Positions 35,445 to 46,169 of a stretch of DNA of 64,000 bases are shown one piece after another. This DNA is from Beaufortia kweichowensis (taxonomy: Eukaryota; Chordata; Actinopteri; Cypriniformes; Gastromyzontidae): positions 2,906,287 through 2,970,286 of the forward strand of contig CM032811.1 of the NCBI GenBank assembly GCA_019155185.1, read 5' to 3'. Both the position numbers and the translations under genes were made by a program. Numbering within the stretch: position 1 is the first letter of the stretch; each line of letters opens with the position of its first letter. The notes below the pieces were generated by a model. It did not search any database. It was not told the DNA's origin and saw only the letters and a program-made list of their open reading frames with translations.

Positions 35445-36140
35445 TTATCCGGGACCGGGTCGCGGGGGCAGCAGTCTAAGCAGGGACGCCCAGACTTCCC
35501 TCTCCCCAGACACTTCCTCCAACTCCTCCGGGGGAACCCCGAGGCGTTCCCAGGCCAGCCGAGAGACATAGTCCCTCCAGCGTGTTCTGGGTCTTCCCCG
35601 GGGCCTCCTCCCGGTGGGACATGCCCGGAACACCTCCCTTTGGGAGGCGTCCAGGAGGCATCCGAAACAGATGCCCAAGCCACCTCAGCTGGCCTCTCTC
35701 GATGTAGAGGAGCAGTGGATCTACTCCGAGCTCCCCCCGGGTGACCGAGCTCCTCACCCTATCTCTAAGGGAGCCCAACCACCCGGCGGAGGAAACTCAT
35801 TTTGCCGCTTGTATCCTGGATCTCACCCTTTCGGTCATGACCCAAAGCTCATGACCATAGGTGAGAGTAGGAACGTAGATCGACCCGGTAAATCGAGAGC
35901 TTCAGCCTTGTGGCTCAGCTCCTTCTTCACCACGACAGACCGGTACATCGACCGCATTACTGCAGAAGCTGCACCGATCCGTCTGTCGATCTCTCGCTCC
36001 ATCCTTCCCTCACTCGTGAACAAGACCCCAAGATACTTAAACTCCTCCACCTGTGGCAGGAGCTCCCCACCGACCTGGAGGGACAAGCCACCCTTTTCGG
36101 CTGAGGACCATGGCCTCAGATTTGAGGTGCTGATTCTCAT
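35445..36140 (-). pseudogene. LINE C-terminal region
   Basis: Reads KYLGVLFTSEGRMEREIDRR (36140 frame), then RGQLRWLGHLFRMPPGRLP and RPRGRPRTRWRDYVSRLAWE in shifted frames, the thumb and tail typical of this LINE family. It ends RLLPPRPGPG just before the tail repeat. Confidence 0.8.
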
Positions 36141-36218
36141 CCCAGCCGCTTCACACTCAGCTGCAACTGCCCCAGTGCCCGCTGTAGGTCCTGGCCTGAT
36201 GAAGCCAACAGGACAACA

Positions 36219-37609
36219 TCATCCCAAAAGCAGAGATGAGATCCTGTGGTCACCAAACCGGACCCCTCCGTCCCTGGCTGCGCCTAGAAATCCTGTCCAT
36301 GAAGATAGTGAACAGGACCGGTGACAAAGGGCAGCCCTGCCGGAGTCCAACACGCACTGGGAACGAGTCTGACTTACTGCTGGCAATGCGAACCATGCTC
36401 CTGCTCTGGTCATACAGGGACCGGACGGCCCCTAGCAAAGGGCCTCGGACCCCATATTCCCAGAGCACCCCACAGAACACCCATGAGGGACACGGTCGAA
36501 TGCCTTCTCCAGATCCACAAAACACATGTGGACTGGTTGAGCAAACTCCCATGAACCCTCCAGTATCCTAAAGAGGGTATAGAGCTGGTCCAGTGTTCCA
36601 CGACCAGGGACGAAAACCGCATTGTTCCTCCTGTATCTGAGGTTCAACTATCGGACGAATTCTCCTCTCCAGTACCCTGGCATAGACTTTCCCGGGGAGG
36701 CTGAGGAGTGTGATCCCCCTATAGTTGGAACACACCCTCCGGTCCCCTTTCTTATAGAGGGGGACCACCACCCCGGTCTGCCAGTCCAGAGGCACTGTCC
36801 CCCACCTCCACGCGATGTTGTAGAGACGTGTCAGCCAAGACAGCCCCACTTCATCCAGAGACTTGAGGTACTCAGGGCGGATCTCGTCCACCCCGAGCCT
36901 TGCCACGGGGAGCTTCTCAACTACCTCGGCGACTTCAGCCCGGGTGATGTCCGAGCCCATCCCCTCGTCCCCAGCCTCTGCCTCCTCAGTGGAGGGCGTG
37001 TTGGCAGGGTTGAGGAGATCCTCGAAGTATTCCTTCCACCGCCCGACAATATCCCCAGTTGAGGTCAGCAGAGCCCCACCTCCACTATATACAGTGTTAG
37101 TAGGGCACCTCTTTCCCTCGAGGCGGCCGGACAGTTTGCCAGAACCTCTTCGAGGCCGACCGATAATCCTTCTCCAAGTCCTCACCGAACTCTTCCCAGG
37201 CCCGAGTTTTGCCTCCACAACCACCCGTGCGCAGTCCGCTTGGCCTGCTGGTACCCGGCCAGCTGCCTCAGGAGTCCCCACAAGCCAACCAAGCTCGATA
37301 GTACTCCTTCTTCAGCTTGACAGCATCCCTTACTTCCGGTGTCCACCACGGGTTCGGGGTTGCCGCCACAACAGGCACCAGAGACCTTACGGCCACAACT
37401 CCGAACGGCGGCTTTGACAATGGAGGCGGAGAACATAGTCCACTCGGACTCAATGTCCCCAACCTCCCTCGGGATCTGTTCAAAGCTCTGCGGAGGTGGG
37501 AGTTGAAGACCCTCTGACAGGGGGCTCTGCCAAACGTTCCCAACAGACCCTCACAGAACGTTTGGGCCTGCCGAAGTCTGTCCAGCTTCCTCCCGGCCAG
37601 CGGATCCAA
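36219..37609 (-). pseudogene. LINE reverse transcriptase region
   Basis: Frames 37268-37609, 36568-37281 and 36250-36552 carry WWTPEVRDAVKLKKEYYRAW, GVDEIRPEYLKSLDEVGLSW, SNYRGITLLSLPGKVYARVL, CGFRPW, CFVDLEKAFDRVPHG and GLRQGCPLSPVLFTIF. The catalytic FADD box reads FWDD in a shifted frame at about 36225-36230. At least three shifts are needed. Confidence 0.85.
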
Positions 37610-38606
37610 CTCACCACCAGGTAGTGATTAGTTGACAGCTCCGCCCCTCTCTTCACCCGAGTGTCCAAGACATATGGCCGGAGGCCAGATGAAACAACCA
37701 CAAAGTCGATCATCGACCTCCGCCCTAGGGTGCTCTGTTGCCACGTGTGCTGATGAGCACCCTTATGCTCGAACATGGTGTTCGTTATGGACAAGCCGTG
37801 ACTAGCACAGAAGTCCAACAACAGAACACCACTTTCGGGTTCAGGTCAGGGGCCGTTCCTCCCAATCCGCGCCTCTCCAGGTGTCACCGTGCGTTGCCCA
37901 CGTGTGCGTTGAAATCCCCCAGCAAAATGACGGAGTCCCCAGACTGAGCGCTTTCCAGCACCCCTCCCAGAGACTCCAAGAAGGCCGGGTACTCTGTACT
38001 GCCATTCGGCCTGTAAGCACAAATGACAGCAAGAGACCTATCCCCCACCCTAAGGCGCAGGGAAACGACCCTCTCATTCACTGGGGTAAACTCCAACACA
38101 TGGCAGCTAAGCTGGGGGGCTATAAGCAAGCCCACTCCCGCCCGCCGCCTCTCACCGCAGCCAACTCCAGAGTAGTGGAGAGTCCAACCTCTTTCGAGGA
38201 GTTGGGTTCCAGAGCCCAAACTGTGCGTGGAGGTGAGACCGACTATATCTAGTCCGTACCTCTCTACCTCTCGCACTAGTTCAGGCTCCTTTCCCCCCAG
38301 CGAGGTGACATTCCATGTCCCTAGAGTTAGGTTCTGTGTCCAAGGATTGGGTCGCCGAGGTCCCTGCCTTCGACCGCCACCCAAACCACAATGCACCGGC
38401 CCCTTACGGTCCCTCCTGCAGGTGGTGAGCCCACGGGAGGTCGGCCCCACGTCACTCCTTCGGGCTGAGCCCTGCCGAGTCCCATGGGGTAAGACCCGGC
38501 CGCCAGGCGCTCGCATACGAGCCCCAACCCCAGGCCTGGCTCCAGGGTGGGGCCCCGGCTGCGCCATACCGGGCGACGTCACGTTTTTTATTTTAGACCT
38601 TCTCAT
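37480..38606 (-). pseudogene. LINE AP endonuclease region
   Basis: The frame from 38606 gives LGTWNVTSLGGKEPELVREV, GLDIVGLTSTH, RRAGVGLLIAPQL and the catalytic-loop SVILLGDFNAHVG. It continues after a shift near 37885 with MLDFCASHGLSITNTMF and STLGRRSMIDFVVVS (the usual WxS position has drifted). The enzyme would nick target DNA to prime reverse transcription. Confidence 0.85.
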
Positions 38607-38776
38607 AAGGGGGGGGTGGACCGCTCTTTGTCTGGCTTGTCACCTAGGACCTGTTTGCCTTGGGAGACCCTACCAGGGGCATATAGCCCCTGACAACATA
38701 GCTCCTAGGATCATTCAGGCACTCAAACCCCTCCACCACAGTAAGGTGGCGGTCCCAGGAGGGGATAAACAAATTT

Positions 38777-39053
38777 GTTATGTATAAATTTGAAGAACAT
38801 TTGATTCGAAGATAAAAAGCTGCATCTATCTTATAATCTCTTGAATATGAAAACACAACAAATCCATTAGTCTTAAAATGGTGCACCATAGAGCATTAAA
38901 ATGGTGGAACATAGTGAAACATAGACGCAGTTGTTGGGTTAAAGTAAATGAGACTTTAGGATGTAAGGGTTTGGTATTGGTTGGAGTTGGTGTTTGTTGG
39001 ATCAGTGTGAATTGGCCTAAACACAGTTCCTCATCACATAATGCACAGCGCAG
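38777..39053. other. Unassigned sequence
   Basis: A short stretch between the LINE target duplication and the LTR retrotransposon. No gene recognised. Confidence 0.4.
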
Positions 39054-39058
39054 CTTAC

Positions 39059-39411
39059 TGTCACAGTTCCACCCTACACCTCCCTGCTGAACTCCATTCC
39101 CCACAATACCTTGCACACTGCACCTGTTTCAGATCACCAGCCATCTTGTAATCACCTTCACCTGTTTCATCAATCACCTGGACTTATTTAAACCTGTCTG
39201 TTTCATTGTTCTTGGTCGTGTGTTGATGTTGATTTACCGTTGCCGTTATTGTCTTGCCTGTTCCACGGAAGTATTCGTTTTTTGTTCCAAGAAGGATTCT
39301 GTTTGTTTGCCTAACCTGTTATATGGAAGTTTGCTCAGTTTTGTTCAAGTAAAGGATTTTTTTGAAAAGGATTTGGATTTGTCTACTTGTCTTCATAGCG
39401 GAACGCTAACA
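39059..39411 (+). repeat. 5' LTR
   Basis: 353 bp, TGTCACAGTTCC to GGAACGCTAACA. Longer than its partner by an internal segment around GATCACCAGCCATCTTGTAA, so the two have diverged by an indel. Confidence 0.9.
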
Positions 39412-39451
39412 GTACAGTAGACCAACAAAAACCTAAAGAAGGAGGATCACC

Positions 39452-39754
39452 ATGACCACCCCCGCACATCTTCACTTCTACCGGGGGCAGGAGGATAGAC
39501 CCCTCGAGGCCCACACCCTGTACTTCGCAATCCTGAGCAAGTTGACAGATCTCTCAGACAGCTGCCTGCGGATTATCTTTTACATCGGCCTGAATGAGGC
39601 GGTAAAGGCTAAGCGGGGCCACCCCCGAGTTTCCAGACTCCATCCCGGCCAAGATGGCCGCCCCCGAGTTTCCAGACTCTGTCCTGGCCAAGATGGCCGC
39701 CCCCGAGCTTCCAGACTCCGTCATGGCCAAGATGGCCGCCCCCGAGCTTCCTGA
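39452..39754 (+). CDS. Gag-like N-terminal ORF with tandem repeats
   Basis: Starts MTTPAHLHFYRGQEDRPLEA; residues ~20-50 (HTLYFAILSKLTDLSD) may be a gag remnant. After GLNEAVKAKRG comes a repeat of about 12-13 residues (RVSRLHPGQDGRP). A second frame, from 39654, carries the same DNA repeat as PELPDSVLAKMAA units and then a Pro/Ser/Leu-rich stretch to 40571. Which frame is translated is unclear, and there is no enzymatic domain. It follows the 5' LTR by 40 bases. Confidence 0.5.
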   Translation: MTTPAHLHFYRGQEDRPLEAHTLYFAILSKLTDLSDSCLRIIFYIGLNEAVKAKRGHPRVSRLHPGQDGRPRVSRLCPGQDGRPRASRLRHGQDGRPRAS

Positions 39755-39840
39755 CCCTGCCCCCGAGCTTCCTGACCCTGCCCCGAACTTCCTGACCCTG
39801 CCCCCGAACTTCCTGACCCTGCCCCCGAATTTCCAGATCC
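39600..39840. repeat. Tandem repeats inside the LTR element
   Basis: Several ~36-bp copies with GCCAAGATGGCCGCCCCCGAG then a TTCCAGACTC core, followed by a shorter ~18-bp unit, CCCCGAACTTCCTGACCCTG. Copy number differs between the two unit types. Confidence 0.8.
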
Positions 39841-40459
39841 TGCCTCCAAGTTCCCACCCAGCCTCCCTCTCCTGCCTCCTCTATTTTCAGCCTGGCCTTC
39901 TCCCCTGTCTTCCCTGGTCCCTCTCAGTCCCTCAGCTCGCCTCCATACTTCGCCATCTGAACGTTCGGGCTCACCTTGGGCCTTCCTGGTCCCACCGCCT
40001 CTATGGTATGCGACCATCGGTCATCGACCATCCGTTGCCTTTGGCTCTGTCAGGCTCCTCCCTCCCTCCAGCTCCACCTTCGTCCTCTGTCTCTCCGGTT
40101 TCGCTGCACTCTTCCGGATCCCTGTCTTTGCCTCTGTCGCTGGAACTGTCGGCTCCACCTTGGCCCTCCGGCACCTTGGTGTCACCTTGGCTCTTCGGCT
40201 CTCCGTCTCCGCCTTGGGCTTCTGTGTCTCCGGTTGCGCCTCTGTCAGTCAGCTCCCTGGTTTCGTCAGTCCCTCCACCATGGCTCCTCCCTCCATCGGC
40301 TCCACCGTGGCCTGCTCTCCGGGCGGCACTCTGGGTCCTGTCCCCCTGCTCCTGGCTCCTCCCACCTGCAACTCCTTCCTGGCCTGATGAACGTGGTCAG
40401 CTCCTCCCTCCTTGGTGTATCGTGCGGCGCGAGGACGCGCCGTCCGGGAGGGGAGGTAC

Positions 40460-40773
40460 TGTCACGGTTCCACCCTGCACCTCCCTTCCCCACAATACCT
40501 TGCACACTGCACCTGTTTCATCAGTCACCTGGACTTATTTAAACCTGTCTGTTTCATTGTATTTTGTCTAGTGCTGATGTTAATTTACCGTTGCCATTAG
40601 TCTGCAAAAAAATGTCTGTGTTTATTCCAAGGAGTTGTTTGTTTATCGTTCCAAGGAGGATTTTGTCTGTTATACTTACGACTGTTCCATGGATGTATAC
40701 TCTGATTTACCCAAGTAAAGGATTTATGTTTGAAGAACTCTGATCTGTTCGTCTCTCTAGCGGAACGCTAACA
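40460..40773 (+). repeat. 3' LTR
   Basis: 314 bp, TGTCACGGTTCC to GGAACGCTAACA; shares CACCTGGACTTATTTAAACC and the CCACAATACCTTGCACACTG block with the 5' LTR. Confidence 0.9.
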
Positions 40774-40843
40774 CTTACAACTGCAGCTGGATTAGTACTT
40801 TTTGCAGTTGGGACTGTTCGAGGTCGGATCGCGTTCTCGCCAC

Positions 40844-41776
40844 CAATGTTGGGTAAGTTACTTATAAAAAGTAATCAATTACTTATTACTAATTACACCA
40901 TCAATGCTGTATTTTAAATACTTTCTAATTACTCTGTCTGAAAAGTAATTTAAATACTCTAAGTAATTATACTAATTACTTCTTCCCATAAATCCCTATA
41001 AACTTCAACTGCATAGACAATAAATGAAATTGTATTGATCCTTCAAATTTCAGTAAAACATGGAATAGTTTAGCCGTTTAGCTTTAATAAAACATACTGT
41101 AATACAGTACTTAAACATTTCAGTAACATATAAATTCCTCTGCAAAATATCTGAATTCCAAAACAACTATAAGTTAAACATCACATCAAGCTGTAAACAT
41201 TCATATTTTCAAAGCAACGAGCCTGCAATCAACTTAAGATCACTTAACTTTAAGATCACCTTCAAACACTTTCTGCACTGCTGATGTAAAATCAAGTCTT
41301 GCCTGCTTAGCCGCAAGGTTATATGTCGATGTACATGGATCATTCAAAAGTGTTTGTCTATGTTGCCTTAGTTACATGGCTTACATTTCACCGTAATGTT
41401 CTTGTCTACGTGTGTTAAAAAAAAGTGAAGTAATAGGAGTATTTCCATTTAGCAAAACTGCCACTCGCTTCTGCTGTGGCTGTCCTTCCACTTCAGCGAC
41501 TCTGCAACTGTGGCGCCACAATCTCATCTGCACTAGCCTATCAGGCTACAATTTTAAAGAAGCAGCGTTCAAATTTACCCTAGACAATAAATATGGATTT
41601 AAAATTTATTATTGATTCATACAGAACTGTTAAAATTAATTACAATATGTATCCCCAGTATATTTTAAGTAACTGTAATTAAATGACCTAAAATAAACAG
41701 TATTCCCTTACCTTACTTATTAAGTGGGAAAGTAATTTAAATACAGTAACTTAGTAACGCGTTACACCCAACACTG
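40844..41776. mobile_element. Non-autonomous DNA element with inverted ends
   Basis: Left CAATGTTGGGTAAGTTACTT; right end the complement of CAGTGTTGGGTGTAACGCG. Subterminal TAATTACT-like repeats are common to a widespread fish repeat. No coding. Target duplication not convincing, so the superfamily is unassigned. Confidence 0.6.
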
Positions 41777-42680
41777 TTCACGACAAACGAACCACTTCAA
41801 GCAGGTCTCGGTACGCTTGTTTGTTCCGTTTTTGAATTCTCTCGTAATAAACCTATACAGAATGCAGTTTGTCCCATATCAAGCTACATGACCATTATAG
41901 AGGCAAATATAAATGTACAGTTTGTAATGTGCGGACAAGCGTGTGTACTGTTACTCAATTAAAGACAGAATTTTGTATGTGTGGGGTGGGTGTGTGCGTG
42001 CATGTGTCAACCACTGACTTAGCGAAGTCCACTCACATGAGAGTGACCAATATTTATTATTGGTTGTTGCAACGTTACTGGATGACCAGTGGCGGGAGGT
42101 TTATCTTTACAGTGAGTTTTCATGATGGCAAATAGTCCACATCTGAAACAATGTTTACAGAAATATAAGACAGAATGGGAGACGGAGAACCCATGGCTTC
42201 AGTCTGGGGATATATATATATATATATATATAATTGTGGAGAGATTTCTCTGTAAGCCATGTTGGAATTTGCAACGTTTAACAACACAGAGAATTTCTTA
42301 TATTTTATATTAAAATATATATTTATTAATTGCACTATTGCTTAGTCAGGTGTGGGCTTATAGGAACAGAAATTACAACATAGTTATTATAATGATCACT
42401 TATAATGTTTTTGTCATGATAGATAAAAAGTCTTTTAAAATACATTATACTAAATCTTAATTTAGGAACTTTGTTCTTCTTTGGCCATGGCGAGTAACTG
42501 ATTTTCAGCAGGATTTTACTGTAAACATGTCAGTTATAAATTGTACACTTTTTGCATGTTAAGTTAGATGTTTAGTGCATGTTTTGTTGTTGTGCTATTT
42601 TTAAGAGTAACCGCCGCAAAAATTCTAATTTCAATAATCTTCAGAGAGATTTTTTATATCAACCTTTACCAAAAATTGCT
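41777..42680. other. Unassigned sequence with short (TA)n
   Basis: Contains (TA)n at about 42210-42231. No gene recognised. Confidence 0.45.
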
Positions 42681-42732
42681 TACTACACTGCAAAAAAATG
42701 CCCTTCGTAAAACAAGCAAGATACACTTACAT

Positions 42733-42935
42733 TGTCACGGTTCCTCCAGCATCAGATCCCAGCACTCCAGTCAACCGATCTGCTTCACCAGAATTCTGAA
42801 CTCCACTTCCCATGGTGCATTGCACTTCACCCACCGCCATCTTGGCCTGTCACGATCATCATTACCATCACCTGACTCTCATTACCCAGACACTATAAAT
42901 GGACACTGTTTCCCTCAGTTCACTGTCAGATCTCG
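42733..42935 (+). mobile_element. Partial LTR
   Basis: Starts TGTCACGGTTCCTCCAGC and contains CTTCCCATGGTGCATTGCAC and a TATAAATGGACAC promoter-like stretch. The 3' end of an LTR is not seen; after about 42935 the sequence matches an unrelated dispersed repeat (CTAGTTAAAATGTACTCAAA). Truncated. Confidence 0.55.
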
Positions 42936-43244
42936 TTTCATAAATCTAGTTAAAATGTACTCAAATCTAGCAAAACAAATCTGTCAATGTGGTAAGTAAA
43001 AATGACTTGGTAAGAATTTTTTAAAATAGCAAAAATGTCTAGTCACTAATGAATGCTACTGGATCTTAAAACTAGACAAACACAATTAAAACTCGGCAGT
43101 TTTTACTTTTTATAAGCAGTGATCACTAACCAAAACTACATTGGATTTTATTGGAATATTTGAACTAAAACACCTGAATTATACACACACTGATTAAGAC
43201 ATTATCTGAAATTGTACTGCAAACTTGTGAACTTAAAGTAAACT

Positions 43245-43780
43245 GACCAGTTGTACTCGTGGCCTGCTGGTGAGAGTGTTGTACTCGTGGCCTGCTGGTG
43301 AGAGTGTTGTACTCGTGGCCTGCTGGTGAGAGTGTTGTACTCGTGGCCTGCTGGTGAGAGTGTTGTAGTGGCCTGCTGGTGAGAGTGTTGTACTCGTGGC
43401 CTGCTGGTGAGAGTGTTGTACTCGTGGCCTGCTGGTGAGAGTGTTGTACTCGTGGCCTGCTGGTGAGAGTGTTGTACTCGTGGCCTGCTGGTGAGAGTGT
43501 TGTACTCGTGGCCTGCTGGTGAGAGTGTTGTACTCGTGGCCTGCTGGTGAGAGTGTTGTACTCGTGGCCTGCTGGTGAGAGTGTTGTACTTTCGTGGCCT
43601 GCTGGTGAGAGTGTTGTACTTCGTGGCCTGCTGGTGAGAGTGTTGTACTCGTGGCCTGCTGGTGAGAGTGTTGTACTCGTGGCCTGCTGGTGAGAGTGTT
43701 GTACTCGTGGCCTGCTGGTGAGAGTGTTGTACTCGTGGCCTGCTGGTGAGAGTGTTGTACTCGTGGCCTGCTGGTGAGAG
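43245..43780. repeat. 28-bp minisatellite, about 19 copies
   Basis: Unit contains GTACTCGTGGCCTGCTGG then TGAGAGTGTT. Nearly perfect; one copy lacks five bases (about 43366) and two near 43590-43620 have one or two extra T's. The open frame through it (QQATSTTLSPAG repeats) is an artefact. Confidence 0.95.
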
Positions 43781-45236
43781 TCAGTGCGTCAGAACTCCAT
43801 AAGACCCCAGACAAACTGCGTGCTATCGCAGAGGCACCAACTCCTGTTAATGTTAGCCAACTCTGATCCTTTCTGGGATTGATTAATTATTATGCAATAA
43901 TTATTTGTGCCAAATCTGTCAGCAGTTCTTCACCCCCTTAATACAATACACAAAGAGGCAAAATGGAAGTGGACTCCTAAGTGTGAGAAAGCTCTTTAGG
44001 ATGCTAAAATGCAACTGTTAACACCCAATGTACTCACACACTACAAGCCAAGACTCCCAGTTCGCTTGGCTTGTGACACTTCACCCTATGGGGATCTTGA
44101 TTGCCACTGCCTGCACAGCACAGAAATAGAAAGGATGCAGTGGAGAGTTACCTCATTAAAAATGTATGCGCTCTTAGTGTGTAGCAGTGACATTAGGAAA
44201 GAAACCAGAGCAGATCCGATTCTCTGTCGTGTAAAGGAGATGGTATTCACAGGATTTTTCCATCTACCAAAGACTCTGTATTAAAAGAAAGTGTATTAAA
44301 ACAATATCTTACACAGAACGAGGAACTCTTATTGATGCAGGACTGTCTGGTGTGGGGACAGCGAGTTATTGTTCCATCAAATCTGAGACAACAAATATTA
44401 GACATTTACACACAGGACAACCAGGTGTAGTAAAAATGATGGCTCTAGCACATAACTACATCTGGTGGCCAAATATCGACTCACAGATTAACATGCATGT
44501 CCTGACTACAAAATCAAAAATCATGTTTCTCATCTTTACATCCCTGGTCATGGCCAAAAGCTCCTTGGCAGTGAATTCACATCGATTTTGCTGGACCATT
44601 TGAAGGACGAATTCATGTGATTAATTCTACAACGTCATCCAAGACTATCAAAGTTCCATTCAGTCGTTACGGCATACCTGAAACCCTACTTAGCGACAAG
44701 GACTCACAATTTACTTAAGAAGAATTTGGATGTTTTATGAAAAGAAATGGCATAAAACATGGGCGCTCTGCAACATTTCATCCAGTCACCAACAGTCTGG
44801 ATTTGTACAGACTTTTAAACATTCACTGAAAACATCCAAAGAATCAGCACCACTACAACAGAGACTATACTCTTTCTGGTACAGTACAGAAATACACCAC
44901 ATAGCACAACAAAAGAAACCCCTGCTATATTATTCTTGCATCGCAGATTGAGGACATGACTGGATCTACTGAAACCAAGTGGGAAACAGACTGTGGATCA
45001 GGCACAAAAAGTTCAATGTTCTTACCGTTCCCTCCATGCAAAACACAAACACTTTCATGTTGGTGATTCAGTGCTGGTCCGAGATTATTGACAGGGAGAG
45101 GAGAAGTGGAAAACTGGTACTGTTTCATCTCAGTCAGGACCAGTGTCGTACACGGTTCAGGTTGAAAGTGCACAAAGCTGGAAAAGACTCAAATGTTAGT
45201 TATGGTGACTTAAGATGTGTCCTGAATTCTGAGTGA
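43781..45236 (+). pseudogene. Gypsy-type retrotransposon pol remnant
   Basis: Scattered frames show the end of reverse transcriptase (KTPDKLRAIAEAPTP, then SFLGLINYY), RNase H (LLTPNVLTHY, LACDTSPYG), the integrase zinc-binding region (ALAHNYIWWPNID) and the integrase core (VPFSRYGIPETLLSDKDSQF, SATFHPVTNS). Stops and shifts interrupt every block, so it is an old inactive copy. The 28-bp minisatellite abuts its 5' side, replacing earlier pol sequence. Confidence 0.8.
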
Positions 45237-46010
45237 ACAACTCATTCCATACATTCATTAAACATAATCCTGTACTGAAGTATAGCAAAGCAAAGTTGTA
45301 CAGATAATTAATTGTAAAAAGTTGAATTTAGGATTATTCAGTTTTGTCAGTACAAAAAGCAAGACATAATAAATTTTTCACAGGTTTCCCCAGGAGTCAG
45401 CGGAAGGATGGCAAACTAAACGGCAAGAAACCCCTCAAAAATATAATGCTTGTGCACTTGAATTGCTTTTTGAATTCATGATTTTTTTGTTTAGGCTTTT
45501 ATTAAAATTTTATTAAAATGTATTAAAAATATTTAATATAATATTTATTTATTTTACTATTCTCCTTTTTATTGTAACGATCCAATGCAAGAGTTACTTT
45601 TTATAATTAATGTGACAAACATTTCTTTTCTATTCTCATGATTTATTATACTTATTATACTTATTATTTATTATACATATATTGTGTTTGCAAGGTGAGT
45701 ATTGTGTAACAGACGTATGTTTATTTAAATGACAAAAATATTACTTGGACAGCTTCAGAGCTCTCTCTGGCCCACAGTATCTACATCAGCTTCCAAATTT
45801 ACTCACTCGTTTTTGTTGTAATAGTATCCATATAGTGGACTATTTGGAATTCGCTATATAGGGAATAGTGAATGAGTGAACGATTTGGGACACAGCATAA
45901 GTGTGATATTGGGTGTATTACTAATAGTTGTCACTTAACTGTTATTCCCTGAGGTAAATTGATGTTATGATGTTAAAAAGAAAAACATGGTAAATTGAAT
46001 TAAGGAGGAG

Positions 46011-46165
46011 ATGTAATGTATTTGAGTTGATGTTACAATACCTGATGGCCACTAGAGGGCACTCCCGTGCTGTATGTTATTGTTGCAGCGTGCCGTTTAA
46101 ACAGTAAAGTTTAAACAGTGCAGTCGTGTCTCCAGTTTTTCGCGTGCAATGCTCTAAACTAAAGC
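46011..46165 (+). repeat. Gypsy polypurine tract and partial 3' LTR (candidate)
   Basis: AAGGAGGAGA, then TGTAATGTATTTGAG, TGGCCACTAGAGGGCACTCC and a TAAAGTTTAAACAGTGCAGTCG stretch, typical of fish Gypsy LTR ends. The 5' LTR is not present, and the end of this LTR is not certain. Confidence 0.5.
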
Positions 46166-46169
46166 AAAA

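Larger units (their letters stand above)
35419..38764 (-). mobile_element. Non-LTR retrotransposon (LINE), near full length
   Basis: A 12-bp duplication, ATAAACAAATTT (35407-35418 and 38765-38776), brackets the insertion. The 3' tail at the left is a short (ATGG)n-type repeat, seen as CCATCCATCCATCC on the plus strand, consistent with RTE/Rex3-like elements; the clade is not certain. It encodes an AP endonuclease then reverse transcriptase on the minus strand. Dense antisense open frames come from its high GC. Several frame changes make it inactive. Confidence 0.9.
39059..40773 (+). mobile_element. Compact non-autonomous LTR retrotransposon
   Basis: Two LTRs (39059-39411 and 40460-40773), each starting TGTCAC and ending GCTAACA, are flanked by the 5-bp duplication CTTAC (39054-39058, 40774-40778). 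A purine tract, GGGAGGGGAGGTAC, precedes the right LTR. The 1-kb interior has a gag-like start but no protease, reverse transcriptase or integrase, so it must borrow enzymes from a relative. Confidence 0.95.

Noticed and set aside
35614..38787. Several long plus-strand frames over the LINE (236, 184, 186 codons)
   Set aside because: Antisense shadows of a GC-rich minus-strand LINE; the minus-strand reading matches endonuclease and reverse transcriptase motifs.
43245..43780. Regular 28-bp repeats resembling a CRISPR array
   Set aside because: No unique spacers between copies, and the sequence is eukaryotic; it is a head-to-tail minisatellite.
43233..43814. 193-codon open frame with regular His/Gln/Thr repeats
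   Set aside because: It is the minisatellite read through; 28 bases is not a multiple of three, so the frame cycles, and no flanking coding signal exists.
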